38,338 nucleotides of DNA from Saprospiraceae bacterium (GTDB lineage Bacteria; Bacteroidota; Bacteroidia; Chitinophagales; Saprospiraceae). The stretch spans positions 1 through 38,338 of the forward strand of contig JABSSL010000047.1 in NCBI GenBank assembly GCA_013214355.1. The letters are read 5' to 3'. Every line of letters begins with the position of its first letter. The first letter of the stretch is position 1. Positions 1 through 8,040 of this stretch are shown piece by piece. Position numbers and translations under genes: made by a program. The notes beneath the pieces were generated by a model. It was not told the origin of the DNA, did not search any database, and saw only the letters and a list, made by a program, of their open reading frames with translations.

Positions 1-37
1 AATTTAAAAGCAACGCTCTTCAAGCACTTGATTTTCT

Positions 38-2125
38 GTGCTACTAGAGCTGCCTAAAATGCTAAAGTCGAGCTTAGAAATAGAGGAAGTTGTGGTAAGA
101 GCCAATAAAAAGGCCAGCGTGGAAAGCGTGCAGATGGGCGTTGATGCTTTAAAAACGGAAACGATCAGAGAGTTGCCGAGTTTGTTGGGAGAGGTGGATA
201 TTGTGCGCTCGGCCTTATTGTTGCCAGGTGTGCAAACCGTTGGGGAGTTTTCTTCTGGAATCAATGTCCGCGGAGGGGGAGCGGATCAAAACTTGGTCTT
301 GTTGAATGGCGCACCTGTTTTCAATGCTTCACACCTCTTTGGTTTCTCATCGTCTTTTAGTCCAGACGTGATTGAAGGCTTCGAATTGTACAAAAGTTCT
401 ATCCCGGCAAAATATGGAGGTCGTATTTCTTCGGTTTTGGATATCCAAATGAAGGAAGGCGACATGGACAAGTGGTCGATCAAGGGAGGGATTAGTCCCG
501 TAACGAGCAGAATTACCGTGGAAGGGCCTATCCAGAAGGATAAAAGTTCGCTGATTGTCAGTGGTAGAAGTACGTATTCCAACTGGATTTTGAGCCGCTT
601 GAGAAATGCATCTTTCCGTAATAGTAGAGCGGATTATTCCGATCTTACAGCACACTACAAAACACGTCTTGGTCAAAACGATTACCTGGATATATCAGCT
701 TATCTCAGCAATGATGCCTTTCAATTGAATGGCGATACGACTTTTGCCTATCAAAATAGAAATGCAACCATCAATTATCGCAAAGCTTTCGGGGAGAAGC
801 TGTTTGGCACCTTCTCGGGTATTTACAGCCAGTACCAATTTAAGGTAAAAAGTGAAGCGCAGCCGATTTCAAGTTTTGATCTTTCCTACCGCATTAATTA
901 CACAGAAGGGCGGGCGCACTTTTCCTACGCGCCAACAGATAAACATCAGATCAATTTCGGTTCTAACTTGGTGTTCTATCAGCTTGATCCGGGGCAGATT
1001 CAACCCATTTCGTCGGAGTCTGTGGTGAGCGCCAAAGAATTAGAGCAAGAGCGAGCCTTAGAGGGTAGTATCTACTTCAGTGATGAATGGACCGTCAGTG
1101 ACGATTTCTCGGTTAATGCAGGCATCCGCTTCACCCAGTACCTCTATCTCGGACCACAAAGCGTTTTCAATTATCGGCCTAATGCTGCTCGGACGGAACA
1201 AAATATCATAGGGACTACGGAATTCGGAAACGGTAAAATAGTGCAGCGCTATGGAGGACCAGAGTATAGGCTTTCCTTGCGCTATTCGTTAGACGTCAAC
1301 ACTTCCATTAAAGCCGCTGTCAATCGCAACCGGCAATACTTGAGTATGTTATTCAATTCTGCGACAGTATCGCCAACTGCTACTTGGAAGTTGTCTGACC
1401 AGCATATTTTACCGCAAACGGGAGATCAAATTTCCTTGGGCATTTACCGCAATTTCCAGGATGATCAATGGGAGCTATCCCTGGAAGGCTATTACAAGCA
1501 AATACAGGATATGCTGGATTACAAAGCTGGCGCTGATTTGCTGCTCAATGACAATCTCGAAACGGAAGTGGTCAATGGAGAGGGCCAGGCTTACGGCTTG
1601 GAGTTTTTGGTCAGGAAAAATGGGAGAAAACTCAATGGTTGGTTGAGTTATACCTATTCAAGAACTCGGTTTCGGACACAAAGTCCTTTCTCACAGGATC
1701 AGATTAATCGTGGCGAGTGGTTTCCGACAAATTTTGATAAACCGCATGATCTGAGCTTTGTCAGCTACTATAAGTTTTCGCGCCGCTTCAGTTTTTCCAC
1801 CAACTTAGCCTATAGCACTGGACGCCCCATTACCATTCCGGTGGCTAAATATCAATTTGCTAATGGAGTACGCTTGCAATATTCCCAAAGAAACGAGTTC
1901 AGAGTGCCTGACTACTTCCGTTGGGACATCTCTCTGAATCTACAAGGAAACCATAAGAAGAAAAAGTTTGCACATAATTCCTGGTCCCTATCAGTTTATA
2001 ATTTGACCGGTAGGAGAAATGTCTATTCCATCTATTTTGTTAGTGATGGCACGGAGGCGCAAGGCTATAGATTATCCATTTTTGGTCGGCCATTCCTAAC
2101 CTTAACGTACAATTTCATTTTATGA
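38..2125 (+). CDS. TonB-dependent receptor, N-terminus missing (plug and barrel)
   Basis: Outer-membrane TonB-dependent receptor that would import a ligand using TonB energy. What is visible begins with the EEVVV strand that normally joins the carboxypeptidase-like domain to the plug. The plug follows (GEVDIVRSALLLPGV, NVRGGGADQNLVLLNG, KYGGRISSVLDI), then a beta-barrel ending in LTLTYNFIL. The signal peptide and the roughly 100-residue N-terminal domain present in the paralogue at 8041 are absent. The only start in this frame is GTG at 38, and stops lie in frame at 29-31 and 5-7. Reading frame 3 (positions 3-35) would join this frame if the T run at 32-35 had one extra T, so a frameshift or a base-calling error is likely; a naturally short product is less likely. 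The downstream DUF4249 gene overlaps by 4 bp (ATGA), indicating translational coupling. Ligand unknown. Confidence 0.88.
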   Translation: MLLELPKMLKSSLEIEEVVVRANKKASVESVQMGVDALKTETIRELPSLLGEVDIVRSALLLPGVQTVGEFSSGINVRGGGADQNLVLLNGAPVFNASHLFGFSSSFSPDVIEGFELYKSSIPAKYGGRISSVLDIQMKEGDMDKWSIKGGISPVTSRITVEGPIQKDKSSLIVSGRSTYSNWILSRLRNASFRNSRADYSDLTAHYKTRLGQNDYLDISAYLSNDAFQLNGDTTFAYQNRNATINYRKAFGEKLFGTFSGIYSQYQFKVKSEAQPISSFDLSYRINYTEGRAHFSYAPTDKHQINFGSNLVFYQLDPGQIQPISSESVVSAKELEQERALEGSIYFSDEWTVSDDFSVNAGIRFTQYLYLGPQSVFNYRPNAARTEQNIIGTTEFGNGKIVQRYGGPEYRLSLRYSLDVNTSIKAAVNRNRQYLSMLFNSATVSPTATWKLSDQHILPQTGDQISLGIYRNFQDDQWELSLEGYYKQIQDMLDYKAGADLLLNDNLETEVVNGEGQAYGLEFLVRKNGRKLNGWLSYTYSRTRFRTQSPFSQDQINRGEWFPTNFDKPHDLSFVSYYKFSRRFSFSTNLAYSTGRPITIPVAKYQFANGVRLQYSQRNEFRVPDYFRWDISLNLQGNHKKKKFAHNSWSLSVYNLTGRRNVYSIYFVSDGTEAQGYRLSIFGRPFLTLTYNFIL

Positions 2126-3321
2126 GAAGGATTATATATGCTGCCGTACTTGCAGTTTCGGTTTGGAACTGTGTGGACCCTTTTGAGCCAGAGGTGGGGG
2201 AATATGAGAGCACCTTGGTCGTAGATGGGATTTTTAGTAATAGCGAAGAGCCATCCACGGTCTATTTGTCGAGATCATTTGATTATCAAGCACTGGAAGC
2301 TCCGGTCATTACTGGGGCGGAGGTGATGATTGAAGACGATCAAGGAAATACAACGACGCTGGAAGAGATAAAGGAGGGGGCCTATCAAACGAATCCTGCT
2401 ATTTTCCCGGGCCAAGTCGGACGAACGTATCGCTTATTGATCAAGACACCTGATGGCAATCAATTTGAGTCAGACTGGCAACTCATGAAGGCGGCTCCAG
2501 AGATTGAGACAATTGAGGCTGAAGCTATGGAACAAGAACCGGATAATCCACTACTGAGCGTTGTTCCTGGCTTACAATTGTACCTCAGCACTGGAGACCC
2601 GGAAAACAATACACGTTACTACAGGTGGGAGTTTGTAGAAACCTACGAATACTTGCTTCGACATCCTCCGTTTATTGGAGTAGAATTCGGCTCCCCTCCA
2701 GGTGGCGGAGACGATTTCATTTTTGACATCGTAGGGGATGATTTTGAAGGTTTTCGCTGCTGGAAAACAGAAGAATCACAGCAAATTTTTGTGGCTACTA
2801 GCGAAAATCTCACAGAAGATGTGATTGCAGATTTTCCCCTCATTTTCCTCAGCAACAAAACGCCGCGGCTCGCCTACCGCTACAGTATCTTAGTGAAGCA
2901 ATATGCCATTACCAAAGCAACCTATGAATTCCTAAATACAGTCAAAGAAATAAATCAAACCACTGGCAGTCTGTTTGATGCCATCCCGAATGAAGTGTTT
3001 GGAAACATTCGTAGTTCGGATGGGAAAAACATTCCGGTGCTGGGGTACTTTAGTGTGGCTGGAGTAAGCACGAAAAGAGCCTTCTTCGATCGCCAGGATA
3101 CGCCATTTGTTAAGTTCCCGCCCCTTGGCCCCGAGTGCCTTAATGATACGCTTCCCTTGAGTTTTATTCCCTTGGATCGGAAAGTAAATGGGAGCGATTG
3201 GATACTCTATGATTATCATGTGAATGATGCTGGCACACGGATTGGCTACTTACTATCTAAGCCACCCTGTACGAGTTGCGCTGGAAATGATGCTACTAAT
3301 GTTGAACCAGATTTTTGGTAG
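2122..3321 (+). CDS. DUF4249 family lipoprotein
   Basis: A 399-residue DUF4249 protein. These are Bacteroidota lipoproteins found next to TonB receptors; a role as a receptor partner or surface lid is inference. A short hydrophobic N-terminus is followed by Cys17 (VSVWNC), a weak lipobox. The body opens with the typical STLVVDGIFSN strand, has alternating beta segments (TGAEVMIEDDQGN, YRLLIKTPDG), and carries a CTSCAG pair near the C-terminus. The start ATG overlaps the stop of the upstream receptor as ATGA, so the two are almost surely co-translated. A perfect hairpin follows 20 bp downstream, suggesting the operon ends here. Confidence 0.85.
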   Translation: MRRIIYAAVLAVSVWNCVDPFEPEVGEYESTLVVDGIFSNSEEPSTVYLSRSFDYQALEAPVITGAEVMIEDDQGNTTTLEEIKEGAYQTNPAIFPGQVGRTYRLLIKTPDGNQFESDWQLMKAAPEIETIEAEAMEQEPDNPLLSVVPGLQLYLSTGDPENNTRYYRWEFVETYEYLLRHPPFIGVEFGSPPGGGDDFIFDIVGDDFEGFRCWKTEESQQIFVATSENLTEDVIADFPLIFLSNKTPRLAYRYSILVKQYAITKATYEFLNTVKEINQTTGSLFDAIPNEVFGNIRSSDGKNIPVLGYFSVAGVSTKRAFFDRQDTPFVKFPPLGPECLNDTLPLSFIPLDRKVNGSDWILYDYHVNDAGTRIGYLLSKPPCTSCAGNDATNVEPDFW

Positions 3322-3341
3322 CTATAAGCAGATAACTAGCG

Positions 3342-3374
3342 GTCAGAGGGCTTCGCTGATAGAAGCCCTCTGAC
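3342..3374 (+). terminator. Perfect 13-bp hairpin after receptor/DUF4249 operon
   Basis: GTCAGAGGGCTTC pairs perfectly with GAAGCCCTCTGAC across a 7-nt loop (3355-3361). It sits 20 bp after the DUF4249 stop. There is no clean T-tract, so it may act as a weak terminator or an mRNA 3'-end stabiliser. Confidence 0.7.
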
Positions 3375-3464
3375 GATCCTTGAGATCTGTTTTCTGTCCT
3401 ATACTATCTTCCATCCGCTCCCTCTCCAGAAAGCCAAACCCGATCAACTAGAAGTACATCACAC

Positions 3465-5210
3465 ATGACAAGAATATCCTACATCAGTGCCCTTTGCTTG
3501 AGCAGTTGTATCATGTTAACGGCTCAGTCATCCTCAGATTTAGCGGTGACAAGGCTTGAACAGTTTGTGCCAGAACACATTTGGATTCATACGGATCGTC
3601 AATTGTATGTGAGTGGAGAAACGATCTGGTTTAAACTGTACAATTTCGATACAAGTAAGCAGCAACTCACTGATTTCAGCAAGGTAGCCTACCTGGAGTT
3701 GATCGATCAGCAGGGCTTAGCTGCTTCGCAAATTAAAGTTGGCCTGGTGGATGGCACCGGACAGGGCTCCATAGAACTCTCCGAAGCCTTGCCAAATGGT
3801 CGGTATACCCTACGGGCCTACACGCGAGCTATGCGTAATCTGGGAGCCTCTGCGTTTACGAGTCTTTCGCTCATCGTCTTACGCCCTGGACAAGCCATTG
3901 CCAAAACACCGGAGGAGCAACTAGAATTATCAGCCACTAAGTCCTTATCAGCCCCTAGTACCACCACTACTGGCGAACGCCGTTTACAAATAGGAATTAC
4001 CTCTTCCATAACTGATTTCCCTCAAAGAAGTCAGGGAACTTTTGAAGTCACTACTACAGATGCGAAGGGAGCACCTGTTGCTGCCCAACTGTCTGTTTCT
4101 ATCGCTTTGCCAAGATTGCAGAACAAATGGATTGATCTTGAAATTCCTTCAAACCGTAAACCTATCAGTACAATTGATTTTCTCCCTGAAAAGGAAGGGT
4201 TGGTATTGGAAGGGAAGGTGATTAATGCACAATCCAAGGAAGCATTGGCAAAGGCGAGTGTTTATCTAGCTTTCCCTGGTAAGACGGCATTAGTATACGG
4301 GGCGGAGACAGATGAATTTGGCCGTTTTCAATTTCTATTGCCAGAATTATATAGCCTGCGCCAGCTTGTCATTCAAGCTATTTCCAGGGATGAAGTACCC
4401 GTAAAGATTGAGATAGCAGAAGAATTCCATGCTACCCAAGTCATCGATACAAGTCAGTTTTCTATTCCCTTAGCTTGGGAAGAGATGGCCGAGACGGCTT
4501 TAATCAATGCCCAAGTGGGAAAAGCTTACCAGGCTTTCGAACTAACTCCCGAGTATACACTTAAAAACCCATTCTTGGACGTTCCTTTTTTCGGTGAACC
4601 CGATGCGCAATATCGCCTGGATGACTATACCCGATTCCCACTCCCGGAATTCTTTTTTGAAGTTGTCACGGAGGTTTCTGTTAGAGGTAAATTTGGTCAA
4701 GAAAGATTGGAAATCAACAATTCCTGGACTTCTCCAAAAAACAAATTAGGCCCCTTGCTACTGGTTGATGGTGTGCCAGTTTTTGATCAGGCATCATTCC
4801 TAAAACTCAACAATAAGCTGATCGAGTCTACCGAGATCGTTAGTGACCCCTTTTGGCTTAACCCACATTATTATCAGGGAGTTATTCAGATCTCCTCCTT
4901 TGAACAGCAAGCCTATTCTTTCGTTACACCAGCCGCAGCCCTGCAGCAATCGTACCTAACACTTTTACCAGAACGAAACTTCTTGGCCCCTGATCACGTA
5001 ACCCAAGATGATAGCCCACTGCCAGATTTTCGAAATACCCTCTACTGGAATGCAAGCGTTCAAACCGATGCAGCAGGGAAAGCACAGCTTACCTTCACTA
5101 CCTCGGATGCGATTGGAGAATATGAAATTGAGGTATTAGGTGTTTCAGAAATGGGAATAAAAGGTAGTGGTTCAAAAAGGATTAATGTAGTCAAAGCGAT
5201 TGATAGATAG
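3465..5210 (+). CDS. Secreted macroglobulin-like / plug-like protein
   Basis: A 581-residue exported protein with signal peptide 1-20 (ending MLTAQ). Residues about 36-140 resemble the MG2 domain of bacterial alpha-2-macroglobulins (EHIWIHTDRQLYVSGETIWF; LPNGRYTLRAYTR). Residues 245-320 form a carboxypeptidase-regulatory-like beta-sandwich (LEGKVINAQSKEALAKASVY, TDEFGRFQF). Residues about 430-490 look like part of a TonB-receptor plug (LLLVDGVPVFD; QGVIQISSF). Residues 527-575 form a final strand-rich domain (VQTDAAGKAQLTFTTSDAIG). There is no barrel and no thioester CxEQ motif. Such proteins are common in Bacteroidota; their function is not established. It lies between a receptor operon and a porin and may be an envelope accessory. 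I see no terminator after it. Confidence 0.72.
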   Translation: MTRISYISALCLSSCIMLTAQSSSDLAVTRLEQFVPEHIWIHTDRQLYVSGETIWFKLYNFDTSKQQLTDFSKVAYLELIDQQGLAASQIKVGLVDGTGQGSIELSEALPNGRYTLRAYTRAMRNLGASAFTSLSLIVLRPGQAIAKTPEEQLELSATKSLSAPSTTTTGERRLQIGITSSITDFPQRSQGTFEVTTTDAKGAPVAAQLSVSIALPRLQNKWIDLEIPSNRKPISTIDFLPEKEGLVLEGKVINAQSKEALAKASVYLAFPGKTALVYGAETDEFGRFQFLLPELYSLRQLVIQAISRDEVPVKIEIAEEFHATQVIDTSQFSIPLAWEEMAETALINAQVGKAYQAFELTPEYTLKNPFLDVPFFGEPDAQYRLDDYTRFPLPEFFFEVVTEVSVRGKFGQERLEINNSWTSPKNKLGPLLLVDGVPVFDQASFLKLNNKLIESTEIVSDPFWLNPHYYQGVIQISSFEQQAYSFVTPAAALQQSYLTLLPERNFLAPDHVTQDDSPLPDFRNTLYWNASVQTDAAGKAQLTFTTSDAIGEYEIEVLGVSEMGIKGSGSKRINVVKAIDR

Positions 5211-5504
5211 CAAATAGAAAGCCTAGTGCAAATTACACCATGCGTTTTCATGGCTGATTTTTTGTCTCAAAGTACTTGTAGACACGATGAGCTCATATAG
5301 CTACGAAATACATTAAACTTCATCTCCATCGCCACTTCCATCGCCAATCCTCCCGTCCCCTTATGGTAAGTAGGTTAAGGCTATTCACTACTCCGAAATA
5401 TTCAACTTATTCTTTTGTAACTGCTTAGAGCAAAGCGGCCGAAATGCGTAACCGTCTCAAGTGCCAAATAGTTACAGACCCTTAACATTTCAAGAATAAC
5501 ACTT

Positions 5505-6863
5505 ATGAAACAACTTATTCGGCTATTGACCCTATACACCTTTTTTCTCGGTTTACCCTCGACTACCCTTACCCAGGAAGCCCAACTGACCCCACAAGTT
5601 CAAAAAATCCAAGAGACTCAAAATGCTAGGTTGAATTCAAATGTCCGGGAAAACCAGGGAAAATCGGAAGTTGACGACTCTTACAAACCACTATTGGTGA
5701 AATTATCGCCAGATGGAAAAAAATATGCTCGTTTTATCGTCTGGCACCAGCATTGGTTACAGACCAATAACCTAGCAGAGGAAGGGGCTGCGCTGCGATT
5801 CACCAACAGCATTCGCCGCTCGCGTATGATGGTGTATGCACAGGTGTCTCCGAATTTCCTAATCCTAACCCATTTTGGCTTGAACAACTTGACACCTACC
5901 AATATCACTTCTTTGGGCAATGATGGAGATGCGGCGCAATTCTTTCTACACGAGGCCTGGGTGGAGTATAAAGTTACCCATAACAATGCCTTGTTTCTCG
6001 GTGGGGGGCTGCATTACTGGCGAGGCCTGACTCGCTTCGCGAGCCACGGAACCTCCACCTTTATGACTTTCGATCATCCTCGGCCTTTTATCCATTGGCA
6101 CAGCTCAGCTGTTACCGATCAATTCAATCGCCATCTGGGTATTTATGCTAAAGGTCAGATTAAAGGATTCGATTATCGGTTGGCCATGAATAACCCCGGC
6201 AGGAACGGCCTACAGCAACATTTCGGCGACGAAGATGTCAGTTTGGTCTACAATGGTTTTGAGCACTCGGACAAAAATGGCAATCCCGTCGGAAACACCC
6301 TCATAGAAGGCTACTTCCGTTATAACTTTTGGGATAAAGAATCCACCTTCATCCCTAATACGACGGGAACTTATATAGGTCACAAAAAAGTGCTAGCCAT
6401 CGGTGGTGGTTTCTTCGCGCATCCCCATGGCATGTATAACCAGGCCGATGGCGAGCACGGAAATATCTTCCACTATGCTGCGGACGTCTATCTGGATACG
6501 CCTCTATCGCAAGACGATTGCCTTAATATTTATGCTGCACTGATGAAATTTGACTACGGTAGGAACTTTGTTAGTCGCTGGGTCGGAACTGGTACGGGTT
6601 TCTACGGGCAGCTGGGCTACAAGTTGCCTCGCTCCCGCTTTATGCCTTATATGGCCCTACAATCAGCCAGCTATGAAGGGCTAAATGAAGCTATTCAGGT
6701 GCTGGACTTTGGCCTGAATTATTTTCTTAACGGGCACAATGCCAAATTTACACTGGAGTACCATTCTGTACTAAACGACGGCCGAGAGAGTGGCTTCAAT
6801 CCGGTGACCGGTGCCCCTTTCGACCTAAGAATAATCCGTCTACAGGCTCAGGTTGCGTTGTAA
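5505..6863 (+). CDS. Porin-like outer-membrane beta-barrel protein
   Basis: A 452-residue protein with an N-terminal signal peptide (LLTLYTFFLGL... ending near TLTQ, residue 24). A polar Gln/Asn-rich linker follows (residues 25-55), then alternating amphipathic strands typical of an outer-membrane barrel (YARFIVWHQHWLQTNN, VYAQVSPNFLILTHFG, FFLHEAWVEYKV). It resembles Bacteroidota proteins annotated as porins. Substrate is unknown. The barrel is rich in aromatic residues and His (FIHWHSS, HPHGMYNQ). It stands alone, with 294 bp upstream in which I see no clear promoter, and it converges on the phosphotransferase gene at 6919. Confidence 0.7.
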   Translation: MKQLIRLLTLYTFFLGLPSTTLTQEAQLTPQVQKIQETQNARLNSNVRENQGKSEVDDSYKPLLVKLSPDGKKYARFIVWHQHWLQTNNLAEEGAALRFTNSIRRSRMMVYAQVSPNFLILTHFGLNNLTPTNITSLGNDGDAAQFFLHEAWVEYKVTHNNALFLGGGLHYWRGLTRFASHGTSTFMTFDHPRPFIHWHSSAVTDQFNRHLGIYAKGQIKGFDYRLAMNNPGRNGLQQHFGDEDVSLVYNGFEHSDKNGNPVGNTLIEGYFRYNFWDKESTFIPNTTGTYIGHKKVLAIGGGFFAHPHGMYNQADGEHGNIFHYAADVYLDTPLSQDDCLNIYAALMKFDYGRNFVSRWVGTGTGFYGQLGYKLPRSRFMPYMALQSASYEGLNEAIQVLDFGLNYFLNGHNAKFTLEYHSVLNDGRESGFNPVTGAPFDLRIIRLQAQVAL

Positions 6864-6918
6864 CTATGATAAAGCTTTTCCAATGCGATTGGAGTGAGTA
6901 GCACTCGATAATTCAGTG

Positions 6919-7821
6919 TCAAGTACTTGTCATTGGCCTATACCAGTTTGGAATGGTGATGGAAAAATCATTGAACCAACCCATAACTACTTTTGTCTGT
7001 TGCAGCAAAGTTTGGACTTCGGCTGGTCCATAGTCAATGGCCCAGGGGACCGCTCCGATTTGATTTACAGCGATATACAAGGCCATTAATTCAAAAAAGA
7101 GGTGGGTTGGTGCTTTATTGAAATAGCCGTCGATCTGCCCGGAAGCGAAGGCAGGACTCTTATCTGCCGTCCAGGTGATTCGATTGAACTCATCCCAGGG
7201 GTCGCCAAAGTCTAAGCGATTGAAATCAATGACTGCCAAGCGTTGATCAGGCCCCAAAAGCATGTTGCCAATATGGTAATCACCATGGTGGAAGCATTGC
7301 GGTCGAGTCGCAACTTTTGAACGATGAGTAGCGATAAAATCAAGTAGCTTATCGGAACCGTTAAAATCTATTCTACAGTCCCTGAAAAGCCTCAGTTTCT
7401 TGTCGATTTTTTGTTGAAAATAAGTAGGCCAGGGCGGGTGTTCTACCGGTGCAGGTATTTGATGAATCTGCTGTAAGAGCTGTCCGGCCTCTAAGCCCAG
7501 TTGATATTGTTGTTCCACGGGAAGATGGTGGAGCACTGGTCCTAATTCGACCCCTTCCACCCAGCTAAATAGACGATAAGTCTTTTGACCTTGTGCGCAT
7601 ATGCCGGCCTCCAGGAAATCCGGTAGGGCGAGCCCATTGTGCGACAACTGTTGCAGTGCATCGTAAAGCTCCTTCTCTTTTGCTAGATCTTCCTTAGCCG
7701 ATAGCCGCAACAGGTATTGTGAACCATTCCGAGCTTGAATATGGAATTTCTCATCATGGGACCAACCTTTGGTAATGGGAGTGATTTTTTCCCAGTCTTC
7801 GCAACCTGGAATTCCGTGCAT
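6919..7821 (-). CDS. APH-family phosphotransferase (kinase fold)
   Basis: A 300-residue protein of the aminoglycoside phosphotransferase / choline kinase superfamily. It has the catalytic loop HGDYHIGN (H179, D181, N186) and the metal-binding aspartate in VIDFNR (D199), plus the N-lobe strand YLLRLSAKED and FSWVEG hinge-like segment. The substrate cannot be read from sequence. Many environmental members act on small metabolites, so an antibiotic-resistance role should not be assumed. It is monocistronic on the minus strand, convergent with the porin and divergent from the receptor at 8041. The ATG at 7821 is the first in frame and gives a full-length domain. Confidence 0.85.
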   Translation of the reverse strand: MHGIPGCEDWEKITPITKGWSHDEKFHIQARNGSQYLLRLSAKEDLAKEKELYDALQQLSHNGLALPDFLEAGICAQGQKTYRLFSWVEGVELGPVLHHLPVEQQYQLGLEAGQLLQQIHQIPAPVEHPPWPTYFQQKIDKKLRLFRDCRIDFNGSDKLLDFIATHRSKVATRPQCFHHGDYHIGNMLLGPDQRLAVIDFNRLDFGDPWDEFNRITWTADKSPAFASGQIDGYFNKAPTHLFFELMALYIAVNQIGAVPWAIDYGPAEVQTLLQQTKVVMGWFNDFSITIPNWYRPMTST

Positions 7822-8040
7822 GGAGGGGGTGTTCGTTCAGAAAATTAAAAGTGTGGCAGCAAATATAGCGGTAAAAGCCAAGAATGCTATGAAGTAGATA
7901 TACGGTTGCTAGGATCAACATGCGAGAAAGATTTTGTAAATTTTCGGTACGGTTAAATAATAATTGATACATTAGAGACAAAGACTACTTTGAAAAGGCG
8001 ATGTGAAAGCTCAGCCTCCTTCTGTACACAACATACGGTC

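Noticed and set aside
6919-7821. Antibiotic-resistance gene (aminoglycoside phosphotransferase)
   Set aside because: Only the kinase fold is evident; no substrate-specific signature and no mobile-element context.
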